NCBI GenBank assembly: GCA_902794035.1
Contig: CADBFN010000008.1
Location: forward strand, 1 to 55,230
Length of the DNA: 55,230 nucleotides
From: an uncultured bacterium
GTDB taxonomy: Bacteria > Cyanobacteriota > Vampirovibrionia > Gastranaerophilales > Gastranaerophilaceae
Direction: 5' to 3'
Position numbers and translations under genes: made by a program. Positions 33,421 to 41,829 of this stretch are shown one piece after another. The notes beneath the pieces are model-generated. The model was given only the letters and a program-made list of their open reading frames with translations. It made no database searches and had not been told where the DNA came from. The stretch's first letter is position 1. Each line of letters opens with the position of its first letter.

Positions 33421-35178
33421 ATGAAAAAGATTTTTGGTTTAATTTTTGGTCTATTAATTTACATTTTTGTTTCAATACCTGCATTTGCGGAGAATTTTTA
33501 TATCACAAATTATGATGTAAATATTAATGTTGATAAAAACAAAACAGCACATGTCACAGAAGAAATTGATGTGAATTTTACGGTTTCTTCTCACGGAATT
33601 TACCGTACAATACCGCTGAAAGGAAATACTATTTCAAATATTCGCATTTATCCTGCCAAATATAGTGAAAGTATAGATGGAAATAATCAAAAAATTAAAA
33701 TAGGGGATCCTGATGTATATGTAAGTGGTCCTAAACATTATCGAATATCTTATGATTACAATTTTTTAGATAATAAAAACGAATTTTATTTCAATATAAT
33801 CGGTACACAATGGGAAACGGAAATCCAAAAAGCAAGTTTCAGTGTAACAATGCCTGAAAAATTTGATTCAAATAAAGCAGGACTTTCTATAGGTAGAGAG
33901 GGAACGGCAGGTTTTAACGGCGGAGCGCAGTTTTTTGTAAATGATAAAACTTTATCAGGATATACAACCCAATCTTTGCCTGCTTATAACGGTATAACAT
34001 TAAGAGTTGAAGTGCCAAAGGGTTATTTTAATCATAAAACAAATTATGTTCCGATGATTGTTATATCAATAATGCTTGCATTAACGGTAATCAGTTGGTT
34101 TATATGGTTTACTTACGGAAAAGATAAGCCTGTAATTCCGGTTGTAACATTTTATCCGCCCAAAAATTATAACAGTGCGGAAGTTGAATTGATGTATAAA
34201 GGTAAAGCGAGTGAAAAAAGTCTTGTATCTTTGATTTTTTACCTTGCGAATAAAGGTTATTTAAAAATTTCTGATAGTATGTTTGGATTTGAAATTGAAA
34301 AGTTAAAGAATTATAATGGTAAAAATCATATTGAAAAAGCATTTATGGACGCGTTATTACCAAGTGTCAAAATTTCGCAGATAGATTTAGAAAAATCAAG
34401 GACATTTTATAGTAAATGTCAAACTATAATAGACAGCATAAATAAAGCGCGTAATAAAATATTTGTTAGAAATTCTATAAGTTATAAAACTATAATTCCT
34501 GCTGCATTATGCCTGTTAGGTTTAATTTTTCTGACTATATTTTCACTATTTAATTTTAATTTACAACAAATACAATCATTAGGTATAGTATTATTATTTC
34601 CGGTTATAGCAATTGCAGTATTTATAAGCAGTTTTAAGACTTCAATTTCTAATCGTATATTTTTAATATTATGGTCATTGGGTTTTGGTGGAATACCACT
34701 GACAATAATTTTACCAAATATAACTATTAATTATTTAAACTTACCATCAATTATAGCCGGATTTATCGGAATTATTATATCAACAATATGTTTATATAAT
34801 CTTCCTCAGAGAAATGAATTTGGAAACAGAATGCTTGGAGAAGTTCTTGGTTTTAAAAAGTTCATTGAAGTTGCGGAAAAACACAGACTGGAAGCGTTGT
34901 TAAAAGAAAATCCGTCTTATGTATATGATGTTTTGCCTTATGCTTATGTGTTAGATGTTTCTGACAAATGGATAAAGCAATTTGAAAGCATTATGACGCT
35001 AAAACCTGATTGGTATTGCGGTAATGTTATTAATACTCATTCATTTAATACTTTTTCACATAATTTTGCATCAGTTACTGTCCCTACAAGATCTAATGGC
35101 GGGGTATCATCTTCAAGCCGTGGCGGAGGCGGTTTTTCCGGCGGCGGTGGAGGCGGTGGGGGCGGAGGCTCCTGGTAA
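33421..35178 (+). CDS. DUF2207 membrane protein with glycine-rich tail
   Basis: 585 aa: signal peptide (1-23, cut after PAFA), extracytoplasmic beta-rich domain (about 25-195) with V-T-E-E-I-D-V-N-F and GIYRTIPL, a membrane helix (about 213-230), a cytoplasmic part, two to four further helices (about 355-465), and a C-terminal helical domain containing NEFGNRMLGEVLGFK. It ends with SSSRGGGGFSGGGGG and further glycines to the terminal SW, typical of this family. Pairs with lemA. Confidence 0.9.
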   Translation: MKKIFGLIFGLLIYIFVSIPAFAENFYITNYDVNINVDKNKTAHVTEEIDVNFTVSSHGIYRTIPLKGNTISNIRIYPAKYSESIDGNNQKIKIGDPDVYVSGPKHYRISYDYNFLDNKNEFYFNIIGTQWETEIQKASFSVTMPEKFDSNKAGLSIGREGTAGFNGGAQFFVNDKTLSGYTTQSLPAYNGITLRVEVPKGYFNHKTNYVPMIVISIMLALTVISWFIWFTYGKDKPVIPVVTFYPPKNYNSAEVELMYKGKASEKSLVSLIFYLANKGYLKISDSMFGFEIEKLKNYNGKNHIEKAFMDALLPSVKISQIDLEKSRTFYSKCQTIIDSINKARNKIFVRNSISYKTIIPAALCLLGLIFLTIFSLFNFNLQQIQSLGIVLLFPVIAIAVFISSFKTSISNRIFLILWSLGFGGIPLTIILPNITINYLNLPSIIAGFIGIIISTICLYNLPQRNEFGNRMLGEVLGFKKFIEVAEKHRLEALLKENPSYVYDVLPYAYVLDVSDKWIKQFESIMTLKPDWYCGNVINTHSFNTFSHNFASVTVPTRSNGGVSSSSRGGGGFSGGGGGGGGGGSW

Positions 35179-35234
35179 AATTTTAAAAATTGATTTGAAG
35201 TTTATTTGATTCCTTAATAAATTTCCATTAAATC

Positions 35235-35263
35235 TTGACTATTATTAAACAAAGGTTTAACAT
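35235..35263 (+). promoter_or_regulatory. Promoter of the CDF gene with palindrome in its spacer
   Basis: TTGACT (35235-35240), 17-bp spacer, TAACAT (35258-35263). The palindrome TTAAAC-AAAG-GTTTAA (35245-35260) fills most of the spacer and overlaps the -10. A metal-responsive regulator could bind here. Confidence 0.5.
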
Positions 35264-35284
35264 TAGGTCAAAGGAAGTTCCGCT

Positions 35285-35959
35285 ATGGATAATAAAATTT
35301 TGCGCAAACGTACTATAAGCGTTATTATAGTTACAGTCTTAATGATGATAGCTGAAATTTATTATGGTATAACAAGTCATTCTATGGCTTTAACAGCTGA
35401 CGGATTTCATATGGGTACACATGTGCTGGCATTTACAATAACTTTAATTGTTTGCCTTGTTGCAGTTAAATATGAAGACAAAACAACGAAACTAAATGCT
35501 CTTGGGGGATATACAAGTGCAATTCTTCTGGGTTTTACATCTGTCGGAATTATATGGGAATCAACAGAAAGGTTTTTTAAACCCTTGTCAATAGGTTTTT
35601 CAGATGCGATTTTGGTTGCGGTTATAGGTCTTATTATAAATTTACTTTGTATATTAATTATGGGTGGTGAAAATCCTTTGCATAATCATAACCATTCGCA
35701 TTGCAATTGCGGTCAGTGTGATGATAATCATGAAGTTCATAATTATGAGCATACAGAAAATTTGAATTACAAGGCTGCATATCTTCATATTGTTGCAGAT
35801 GCAATGACTTCAGTTCTTGCAATATTTGCTTTGCTTCTTGGAAAATACTTCGGACTAATAATTTTAGATCCATTAATAGGCATTTTTGGCGGTTTGGTTA
35901 TTGCAAAATGGTCATTTGATTTGTTAAAATCATCTTTTAAAATATTATTGGATTTTTAA
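35285..35959 (+). CDS. CDF-family metal exporter, short form without C-terminal domain
   Basis: 224 aa with six membrane helices. TM2 carries ADGFHMGTH and TM5 carries YLHIVADAMTSVLA, the two metal-site segments; the cytosolic loop between TM4 and TM5 is rich in His and Cys (HNHNHSHCNCGQC). This is the DmeF-like branch, usually ascribed to Co/Ni efflux, by proton antiport. The chain stops right after TM6 (SFKILLDF), so the usual cytoplasmic metal-sensing domain of about 80 residues is missing. Its stop is 2 bp from the convergent cyclase gene. AAAGGA lies about 10 nt before the ATG. Confidence 0.88.
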   Translation: MDNKILRKRTISVIIVTVLMMIAEIYYGITSHSMALTADGFHMGTHVLAFTITLIVCLVAVKYEDKTTKLNALGGYTSAILLGFTSVGIIWESTERFFKPLSIGFSDAILVAVIGLIINLLCILIMGGENPLHNHNHSHCNCGQCDDNHEVHNYEHTENLNYKAAYLHIVADAMTSVLAIFALLLGKYFGLIILDPLIGIFGGLVIAKWSFDLLKSSFKILLDF

Positions 35960-35960
35960 T

Positions 35961-37961
35961 TTATTTATCAACATCAATTCTTAAAACTTCGTAAATATCC
36001 ATTTTTTTGGATTTCCCGCGAATTTGAACGTCTTTAATTTTTATAACATCAGCACAATCAGAGATGTAATTATATGTTGTTGAACTTATCAGCAAATTTG
36101 TTTTATAGACTTTGTTATAACCTTCAATTCTGCTTGCAAGGTTTACACTGTCGCCAATAACTGTGTATTCCATACGATTTTCTGTTCCGATATTACCTAT
36201 AAATACTTCTCCGGTATTTATACCTACTCCTATCTCAAAACGCGGACGACCTTCTTCAAGCCATTTTTCACGAAGATAATTTACTTTTTTCAGCATCTCA
36301 TAGGCACATTTTACCGCATTTTTAGGGTGATTTATATCTTGTATAGGTTCTCCGAAAATTACCATAATTGCGTCCCCTATAAATTTATTAATAACCCCGT
36401 TATATTTGCGGATTATCGGCTCCATTTCAGCAAAATATTCGTTGAGGATTTTAGAAACATCTTCGGCACTCATTTTTTCGCTCATGCTTGTAAAACCTCT
36501 TATGTCTGAAAAAAGAACTGTTACAACTGCCCTTTTTCCGCCTAAACCGAGATTTTCTATATCTTTAACGACATTTTTCATGACGTCTTGTGATAAATAT
36601 TTTCCCATTGCATTTTTGATTTGTTCTTTATTTCTGCTTTCATTTAAGAATTTGAAAGAATAAGCAAATATCATTGTAACGAATTGGCAAACCAGCGGTG
36701 TAGAATAATTAAATACATATCCGCTTATGGCTAATACTATTATAAAAAGCAGATATATTAAATCTGTTCCGATTATAGCAAGTAATCCCCGTATAAAAGA
36801 AGATCTGAGAATTACAATAAATGCAAAAACACACAATAGCATGTAGAAAAATGCGCTGACTCCGACTCCAATATTGTTCAAGTGTGAATCAGTGTATAAA
36901 TTATCAAATGTTGTTGCCTGAATATCAACTCCCGGATGATGATTATTTACCGGTGTCAGCAATACATCATCTGATGGCCCTGAAATATTCCCACCGATAA
37001 AAATAACTTTATCTTTAAAAAGTGCAGGATTTATTAAATCAAAACTTTCAGGATTGTAGCGTTGGGGGTGAGTTTGAGGGGTAATCCCCTGATTGAGTGC
37101 TTCATAAGTTTTCAAAACCTGCATTGCCTGAACTGAAATATGTGTATAATCAGATTTTGAATCTTTTGTATTAAATGGGGAGTGGTAAAATTTTATAGGA
37201 ACATTAAAACAACCATTTTTGTATTCATATTCTAATTTTAAGCCTGTTTTTGGTACTGTAATATATTTTTTATCAATTATAATATCATTGGTTTTATGCA
37301 TTAAAAGATACATTTTTAACGGCAAAGAAGGATAGTAGTTATCTCCTATTTTTACAATATGCGGTGAATCAAAAATAAAATTTGAATTTTCTCCTGCTTT
37401 AATCAGAACAGAACCGTAATTTTTTGTGCTATCCCGCAGGATTTGTGAACTGCTTACTATACTGTTAAACTCCGTATTTTTTGGAATTTTGGTTTTTAAT
37501 GTAACATTGAGTGAATGATTTTTGGAGAAAGATTTTAGTAATTTTTCATCACTGTCATTATATGCCGCTGCAGGAGCAAATGCAGAAACAAGATTATCCA
37601 TTTTTGAAATTTGGTTTATAAAATTTGTGGATTCTTTGGCTAATTCATCATTAAATGAAATGAAATTAACATCTAATCCTACAACTTTTGGTTTTGCATA
37701 TGTATGGAAAAAATCAAGTAAATCTGCCGTTACTTCATTTTTATCATCACTTGTCCAGTGATATTTTTGATTTGTCTGATCATCTATAATTACTTCTATA
37801 ATATCTGTTGATATATTGCGGTTTGATGCAAAATGAGAAATCAAAAAAACATCTGATAATGGTTTTATAAATCTGTTTGCCAAAAAAGTGAAAACTAATA
37901 TCAGCAAGAGATAAAACAGTAATGAATAAATATAAAACAGTTTATTCTTTAATTTTTTCAT
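35961..37961 (-). CDS. CHASE2-domain class III adenylate cyclase
   Basis: 666 aa. Helix at 12-28, extracytoplasmic CHASE2 sensor (about 35-360), three membrane helices (about 366-435), then the cyclase domain (about 475-640). Metal-binding Asp486 (FSDIRGF) and Asp530 (KFIGD); adenine-specifying Lys526 and Thr600; transition-state Asn607 and Arg611 (VNLASRIE). All key residues are present, so cAMP production is expected. This domain order is common in cyanobacteria. No cAMP receptor is in the window. AAAGGG lies upstream of the ATG. Confidence 0.93.
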   Translation of the reverse strand: MKKLKNKLFYIYSLLFYLLLILVFTFLANRFIKPLSDVFLISHFASNRNISTDIIEVIIDDQTNQKYHWTSDDKNEVTADLLDFFHTYAKPKVVGLDVNFISFNDELAKESTNFINQISKMDNLVSAFAPAAAYNDSDEKLLKSFSKNHSLNVTLKTKIPKNTEFNSIVSSSQILRDSTKNYGSVLIKAGENSNFIFDSPHIVKIGDNYYPSLPLKMYLLMHKTNDIIIDKKYITVPKTGLKLEYEYKNGCFNVPIKFYHSPFNTKDSKSDYTHISVQAMQVLKTYEALNQGITPQTHPQRYNPESFDLINPALFKDKVIFIGGNISGPSDDVLLTPVNNHHPGVDIQATTFDNLYTDSHLNNIGVGVSAFFYMLLCVFAFIVILRSSFIRGLLAIIGTDLIYLLFIIVLAISGYVFNYSTPLVCQFVTMIFAYSFKFLNESRNKEQIKNAMGKYLSQDVMKNVVKDIENLGLGGKRAVVTVLFSDIRGFTSMSEKMSAEDVSKILNEYFAEMEPIIRKYNGVINKFIGDAIMVIFGEPIQDINHPKNAVKCAYEMLKKVNYLREKWLEEGRPRFEIGVGINTGEVFIGNIGTENRMEYTVIGDSVNLASRIEGYNKVYKTNLLISSTTYNYISDCADVIKIKDVQIRGKSKKMDIYEVLRIDVDK

Positions 37962-38019
37962 ACTTTAAAACCCTTTGTACTATTTTATGATATAATAAAT
38001 TTTGAAAAAAGGATAGACT

Positions 38020-38625
38020 ATGGGCATAAATTTAATAGATGAATTGAAAAAAAATAAAATATTCCCGATTATCAGAAGTAAAAATTCTGATGAAATCATT
38101 AAAACTACAAAGGCAATAATAGAAGGCGGTTTAAATATTGTAGAAATAAATGTCGGAAATTCAAAAGTTTTTAATGCAATAGAAAATTTGTCAAAGAATG
38201 CAATAGTATGTGCAGGCGGAATAATTACATCTGTTCAGGCGCAGATTGCTATTGATTGCGGGGCAAAAATTATTTCATCGCCGGTATTTTCAACAAGTAT
38301 CGTTAAAATTTCAAAAGACAGACATGTTCCGTTTATTGCAGGTACATCAACGGCAAATGAGGCATACAGAGCCTGGCAGGCAAGAATTCCTGTTGTAAAG
38401 GTATTTCCGGCAACTGCCTTAGGCGGGGTTGAATATATTGAAAATATTTTAAGACCAATGCCTTTTTTGAATGTTATACCTCAGGGTAATGTTAAATTAA
38501 ATGAAGTTAAAGCATATTTGAATGCAGGTGCGCTTGCGGTAGGTATCGGACGAGATCTGACTGCCGGTTTTAGTCCCGAAGAAATTACGCAAAGAACAAA
38601 ACAACTTTTGGATAGTCTGAAATAA
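38020..38625 (+). CDS. eda: KDPG/KHG aldolase
   Basis: 201 aa class I aldolase splitting 2-keto-3-deoxy-6-phosphogluconate (Entner-Doudoroff or uronate breakdown). The Schiff-base Lys127 lies in VVKVFPA and the general base Glu42 in VEINV; AGTSTANEA and the C-terminal AVGIGRDLT phosphate site are also present. AAAGGA lies before the ATG and an extended -10 (TGA-TATAAT, ending 37996) drives it. No edd gene is nearby. Overlaps csaB by 1 nt (TAATG). Confidence 0.9.
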   Translation: MGINLIDELKKNKIFPIIRSKNSDEIIKTTKAIIEGGLNIVEINVGNSKVFNAIENLSKNAIVCAGGIITSVQAQIAIDCGAKIISSPVFSTSIVKISKDRHVPFIAGTSTANEAYRAWQARIPVVKVFPATALGGVEYIENILRPMPFLNVIPQGNVKLNEVKAYLNAGALAVGIGRDLTAGFSPEEITQRTKQLLDSLK

Positions 38626-39638
38626 TGAAAAAAAGATTTGTATTATCAGGATATTTTGGATTTAAAAATTTTGGGGACGAGGCTATTTTATCTGTCCTTG
38701 TGAATAAATTACAGGCTGACAGAAGCAGAATTACAATAATATCATCTGATCCTGAATATACGAAATCACTTTATAAGCATATAAGATGCGTTAAAACATT
38801 TGATTTTCAAAATATAATTGCATCTGTATATAAATCAGATTTTTTGATTTCAGGAGGCGGAAGTTTGCTTCAGGATGTAACAAGTCTAAAAAGTTTGTTA
38901 TACTATCTTATAATCATTTTTATTGCGCTTTTTCTTAGAAAAAAAGTTATAATTTTTGCACAGGGTATTGGTCCGATAAATTCCGCAGCAGGACAATTTT
39001 TAACTAAAATACTGTTAAAAAACTGTTATTATGTGAGTGTCAGGGACAAAAAAAGTTCTGAACTTCTGCATAATTGGGGCATAAATGCAGATTTGCTTTG
39101 CGATCCTATATTTTCTGTAAAAATACCTGAAACAGAAAAAAATAAAACTTTGGCAATACAATTAAGAAATTGCAAAAATATGAATAATGATTTTTTAGAC
39201 AGGCTTGCTGATTGTGTGTGCAGAAATTTTCCGGATTATAAAATTGAAATATATTCTTTTCAGGATTCAATTGATTATGAAATTTGCAAAACATTTGAGC
39301 AAAATATCAAAATGCTTAATTCGGAGATGCAAACCGTTATATATAATAATCTGACGAATTCTGAAATTGTTGAACATTTGTCAAAAGCACAATATCTTAT
39401 TTCAATGCGTTTCCATGCAATTATTATCGGATTGCTCTCAGGTGTTAAAACTTTGGCAATAAATTATGATATAAAAGTTGAAAAAATTGCAAAAGAATTT
39501 GAAATCCCTTTCATTAATATGAAAGGAGAATTCGGTGATAATTTTTCACTGTTAAAAAATCAAGACCTTGACAAAATTAATAAAAAAGTATCTGCCATTA
39601 ATTTTGACTGGAGTGGTTTTGAAAATGCTGTAAAATAG
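38625..39638 (+). CDS. csaB: Polysaccharide pyruvyl transferase CsaB-like
   Basis: 337 aa with a two-Rossmann, GT-B-like layout. The N-terminal SGYFGFKNFGDEAIL, the SGGGSLLQDVTS and AQGIGPI blocks, and the late ISMRFHAIIIGL match CsaB, which adds pyruvate ketal to cell-wall polysaccharide so that SLH-domain proteins can bind. SLH-bearing outer-membrane proteins are common in the cyanobacterial lineage, which fits. Translation is coupled to eda. Confidence 0.88.
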   Translation: MKKRFVLSGYFGFKNFGDEAILSVLVNKLQADRSRITIISSDPEYTKSLYKHIRCVKTFDFQNIIASVYKSDFLISGGGSLLQDVTSLKSLLYYLIIIFIALFLRKKVIIFAQGIGPINSAAGQFLTKILLKNCYYVSVRDKKSSELLHNWGINADLLCDPIFSVKIPETEKNKTLAIQLRNCKNMNNDFLDRLADCVCRNFPDYKIEIYSFQDSIDYEICKTFEQNIKMLNSEMQTVIYNNLTNSEIVEHLSKAQYLISMRFHAIIIGLLSGVKTLAINYDIKVEKIAKEFEIPFINMKGEFGDNFSLLKNQDLDKINKKVSAINFDWSGFENAVK

Positions 39639-39648
39639 TAAAAATTAT

Positions 39649-39816
39649 TTAAAACATTGCATCAGTCTGATTTAATTCGCCAATATAATCCAAAGGTTTG
39701 TTTATTGGCATATTTTCAAACATTTTCTCCAGCATATTTTCAACATTTGTAATCTTAAAATTTGCAACCAAATCCGATAATCTGGTATCTATCCCGTAGT
39801 TTAAAGCAGCATCCAT
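39649..39816 (-). CDS. Small hypothetical protein, 55 aa
   Basis: A short frame hidden in the gap between csaB and the next gene, on the opposite strand. It starts MDAALNYGIDTRLSDL and ends GELNQTDAMF. A GAGG site lies 8 nt before the ATG. The sequence is balanced and helical (VENMLEKMFENMPINKP), unlike random AT-rich translation. It is convergent with csaB, with 10 bp between the stops. Function unknown. Confidence 0.55.
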   Translation of the reverse strand: MDAALNYGIDTRLSDLVANFKITNVENMLEKMFENMPINKPLDYIGELNQTDAMF

Positions 39817-39917
39817 ATTTTCATCCTCAAAAAAATAATGTATATTTATATATTTACTAATCCCGCAATAAAAATAATAATAACATTTATAAAGAAATAT
39901 TAAATATGCGACTTTTA

Positions 39918-39926
39918 TGCTATAAT
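39918..39926 (+). promoter_or_regulatory. Extended -10 promoter directly before the gene at 39934
   Basis: TGC-TATAAT ends 7 nt before the ATG, with no Shine-Dalgarno sequence. Probable leaderless start. Confidence 0.6.
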
Positions 39927-39933
39927 ACTTTGT

Positions 39934-40833
39934 ATGAAGAAGATACTACTTATTTTAACTTTGGTTATATTAGCAATAAATTGCATAAATACTAATGTTC
40001 AGGCATCATTGGTTTCTACAAGAGCCTACAGGCAAGAGCAAAACAAAATTAACAAGGCTGAAATAAAACAAATTAAAAAACTTTTTGCTTTGCATTCACA
40101 GTTTGCAAATAAACATGATATTACAGGGTTGAAAACTTTATATTATGACAATTATATAAATAGTGACGGGTTTAACAAAGAAGCATATTTTAAAAGTATT
40201 GAAGAAACATGGGATGAATGTAAAGATTTAGCTTATACAACAAAAATCCGTTCAATTGATATAAACGGCAATAATGCTTCTGTTACCGTTGAAGAATCTG
40301 CGATTGGCACTATATATGATAAATTGGATACATTATCTATAACCGGAGAAATTCATGCAAAATCAGCAAGTATATACCAACTTGTAAAAATCAATGACAA
40401 ATGGTTCATATCCGGAGAAATTATGCTGACAGATGAGTCTTCATTATTATATGGTGATGCAAGATTTATGAATATAGAACTGATAGCACCAAATCAGGTT
40501 GGCGCAGGGGAAGAATACACAATCACCGCAAAGGCAGAGGCGGATAAAAATACTGTTATTGTTGGTTCAATAGAACATGATCCCGTTGTATATCCGTCCA
40601 AAATTCCTGAAGGACCATTAAGAACAATGCCTAAAACAAATGTTTTGGAAAGATTTATAAAAGCTAATACCGATAACATTAATGAATATGCTGTGGTATC
40701 TCTTGCAATTTCTAAAGCCGTTTCAGACAGTTTTAACGGTACAAAGATATATGTTGCAGGTGTTGCTTGTTTAATGAAAAGAGTAAATGTAATTCCAAAG
40801 AATAATTTTGTTAAATTAGAGGTTAAAGAGTAA
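39934..40833 (+). CDS. Exported protein with NTF2-like domain, 299 aa
   Basis: Signal peptide 1-24 (cut near VQA-S). Residues about 45-165 look like an NTF2/SnoaL-type fold (an N-terminal helix pair, then SIDINGNNASVTVEES and QLVKINDKWFISGEIML). Residues about 178-295 look like an Ig-type beta domain. The function is unknown. Predicted leaderless (extended -10 seven nt upstream). The stop overlaps the lspA start by 1 nt, so the two are coupled. Confidence 0.75.
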   Translation: MKKILLILTLVILAINCINTNVQASLVSTRAYRQEQNKINKAEIKQIKKLFALHSQFANKHDITGLKTLYYDNYINSDGFNKEAYFKSIEETWDECKDLAYTTKIRSIDINGNNASVTVEESAIGTIYDKLDTLSITGEIHAKSASIYQLVKINDKWFISGEIMLTDESSLLYGDARFMNIELIAPNQVGAGEEYTITAKAEADKNTVIVGSIEHDPVVYPSKIPEGPLRTMPKTNVLERFIKANTDNINEYAVVSLAISKAVSDSFNGTKIYVAGVACLMKRVNVIPKNNFVKLEVKE

Positions 40834-41291
40834 TGAGAGAATCGGTTGGTAAATATTTTTTCCTGATAGGAAGTTTTATATTCTGGATATTTTTGGCTTT
40901 ATTTTCTTCAAAGTTAATAGTAGATAATGTTACTTCAGGACATCATTATTCAAATGCCGTATTTAGTCTTACATATTTAAAAAACAGCGGAGCTGCATTT
41001 AGTTTGCTGGAAAATGCCAGAGAATTTTTTATAATAACGGCAATTGTTGCAACAACTTTATTATGGGGTTATGTTCATCATAATAAAAGTATTCATCTGA
41101 TATCTGTTTCTTTCATTGGGCTTTTATCAGCAGGAATTATGGCAAATTGCCACGAAAGGATAGTTCTTGGCTATGTCAGAGATTATATTCACTTGAATTT
41201 TATGAATTTTCCGGTATTTAATGTCGCAGATATTTTTATTACTATTGGCGCAATTGCTTTAATTGCAATTTTACTTATTTATAAAAAATAA
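40833..41291 (+). CDS. lspA: Lipoprotein signal peptidase (signal peptidase II), divergent
   Basis: 152 aa, four membrane helices. The NSGAAFS motif (51-57) and the two catalytic aspartates, Asp117 (GYVRDYI) and Asp133 (FNVADIF), are in place. The usual G-N-x-x-D-R loop is changed to ANCHER (104-109), so the Asn is shifted and Asp becomes Glu. Activity is likely but not certain. Removes the signal peptide from lipoproteins made by Lgt, whose gene lies at 47902. Confidence 0.88.
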   Translation: MRESVGKYFFLIGSFIFWIFLALFSSKLIVDNVTSGHHYSNAVFSLTYLKNSGAAFSLLENAREFFIITAIVATTLLWGYVHHNKSIHLISVSFIGLLSAGIMANCHERIVLGYVRDYIHLNFMNFPVFNVADIFITIGAIALIAILLIYKK

Positions 41292-41298
41292 AAGGCAA

Positions 41299-41829
41299 TT
41301 ATTCTTTGTATCCGATATATGGTAAATTTCTGTAATAACCGTCATAATCAAGACCATAACCTACAACAAATTTATCATCTACATCAAAGCAGTAATAATC
41401 CGGTTCAATATCAACTTTTCTTGTAATTTTTTTATCTAAAAGCGAACAGAATTTTAACGTTTTGACGTGAAAATTCATATGAATAAAATCAACCAAAAAT
41501 TTTGCAGTTAATCCTGTATCGACGATATCTTCAATAATTAAAACATTTTTCCCGTTCAAATCAGGAAGTTTTATATCAACAGCATTAACTTTTCCTGATG
41601 TTGTGGTTGAAGACCCATAACTTGATAATCTTATAAATTCAATTTTTAAAGGCATATCAAGATGTCTTACTAAATCAGTTGCAAATACAACAGCTCCTTT
41701 TAAAACACATATTGCAATGACTTCTTCGCCATTATAAAAATTATTTAATTCTTTTGAAACCTCTGCTATTCTTGTTTGTAACTGTTCTGAACTATACAGA
41801 ATTTTTAAGTCTTCTAATTTAATTTCCAT
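41299..41829 (-). CDS. hpt: Hypoxanthine phosphoribosyltransferase
   Basis: 176 aa purine salvage enzyme making IMP/GMP from hypoxanthine or guanine and PRPP. The PRPP motif VLIIEDIVDTG (96-106) with the acidic pair Glu100-Asp101 and Asp104 is intact; the flexible loop with SSYGSSTTTSG (69-79) and the C-terminal VVGYGLDYDGYYRNLP block are typical. Overlaps tilS by 11 bp, the frequent tilS-hpt pairing. Last gene of the seven-gene run. Confidence 0.95.
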   Translation of the reverse strand: MEIKLEDLKILYSSEQLQTRIAEVSKELNNFYNGEEVIAICVLKGAVVFATDLVRHLDMPLKIEFIRLSSYGSSTTTSGKVNAVDIKLPDLNGKNVLIIEDIVDTGLTAKFLVDFIHMNFHVKTLKFCSLLDKKITRKVDIEPDYYCFDVDDKFVVGYGLDYDGYYRNLPYIGYKE

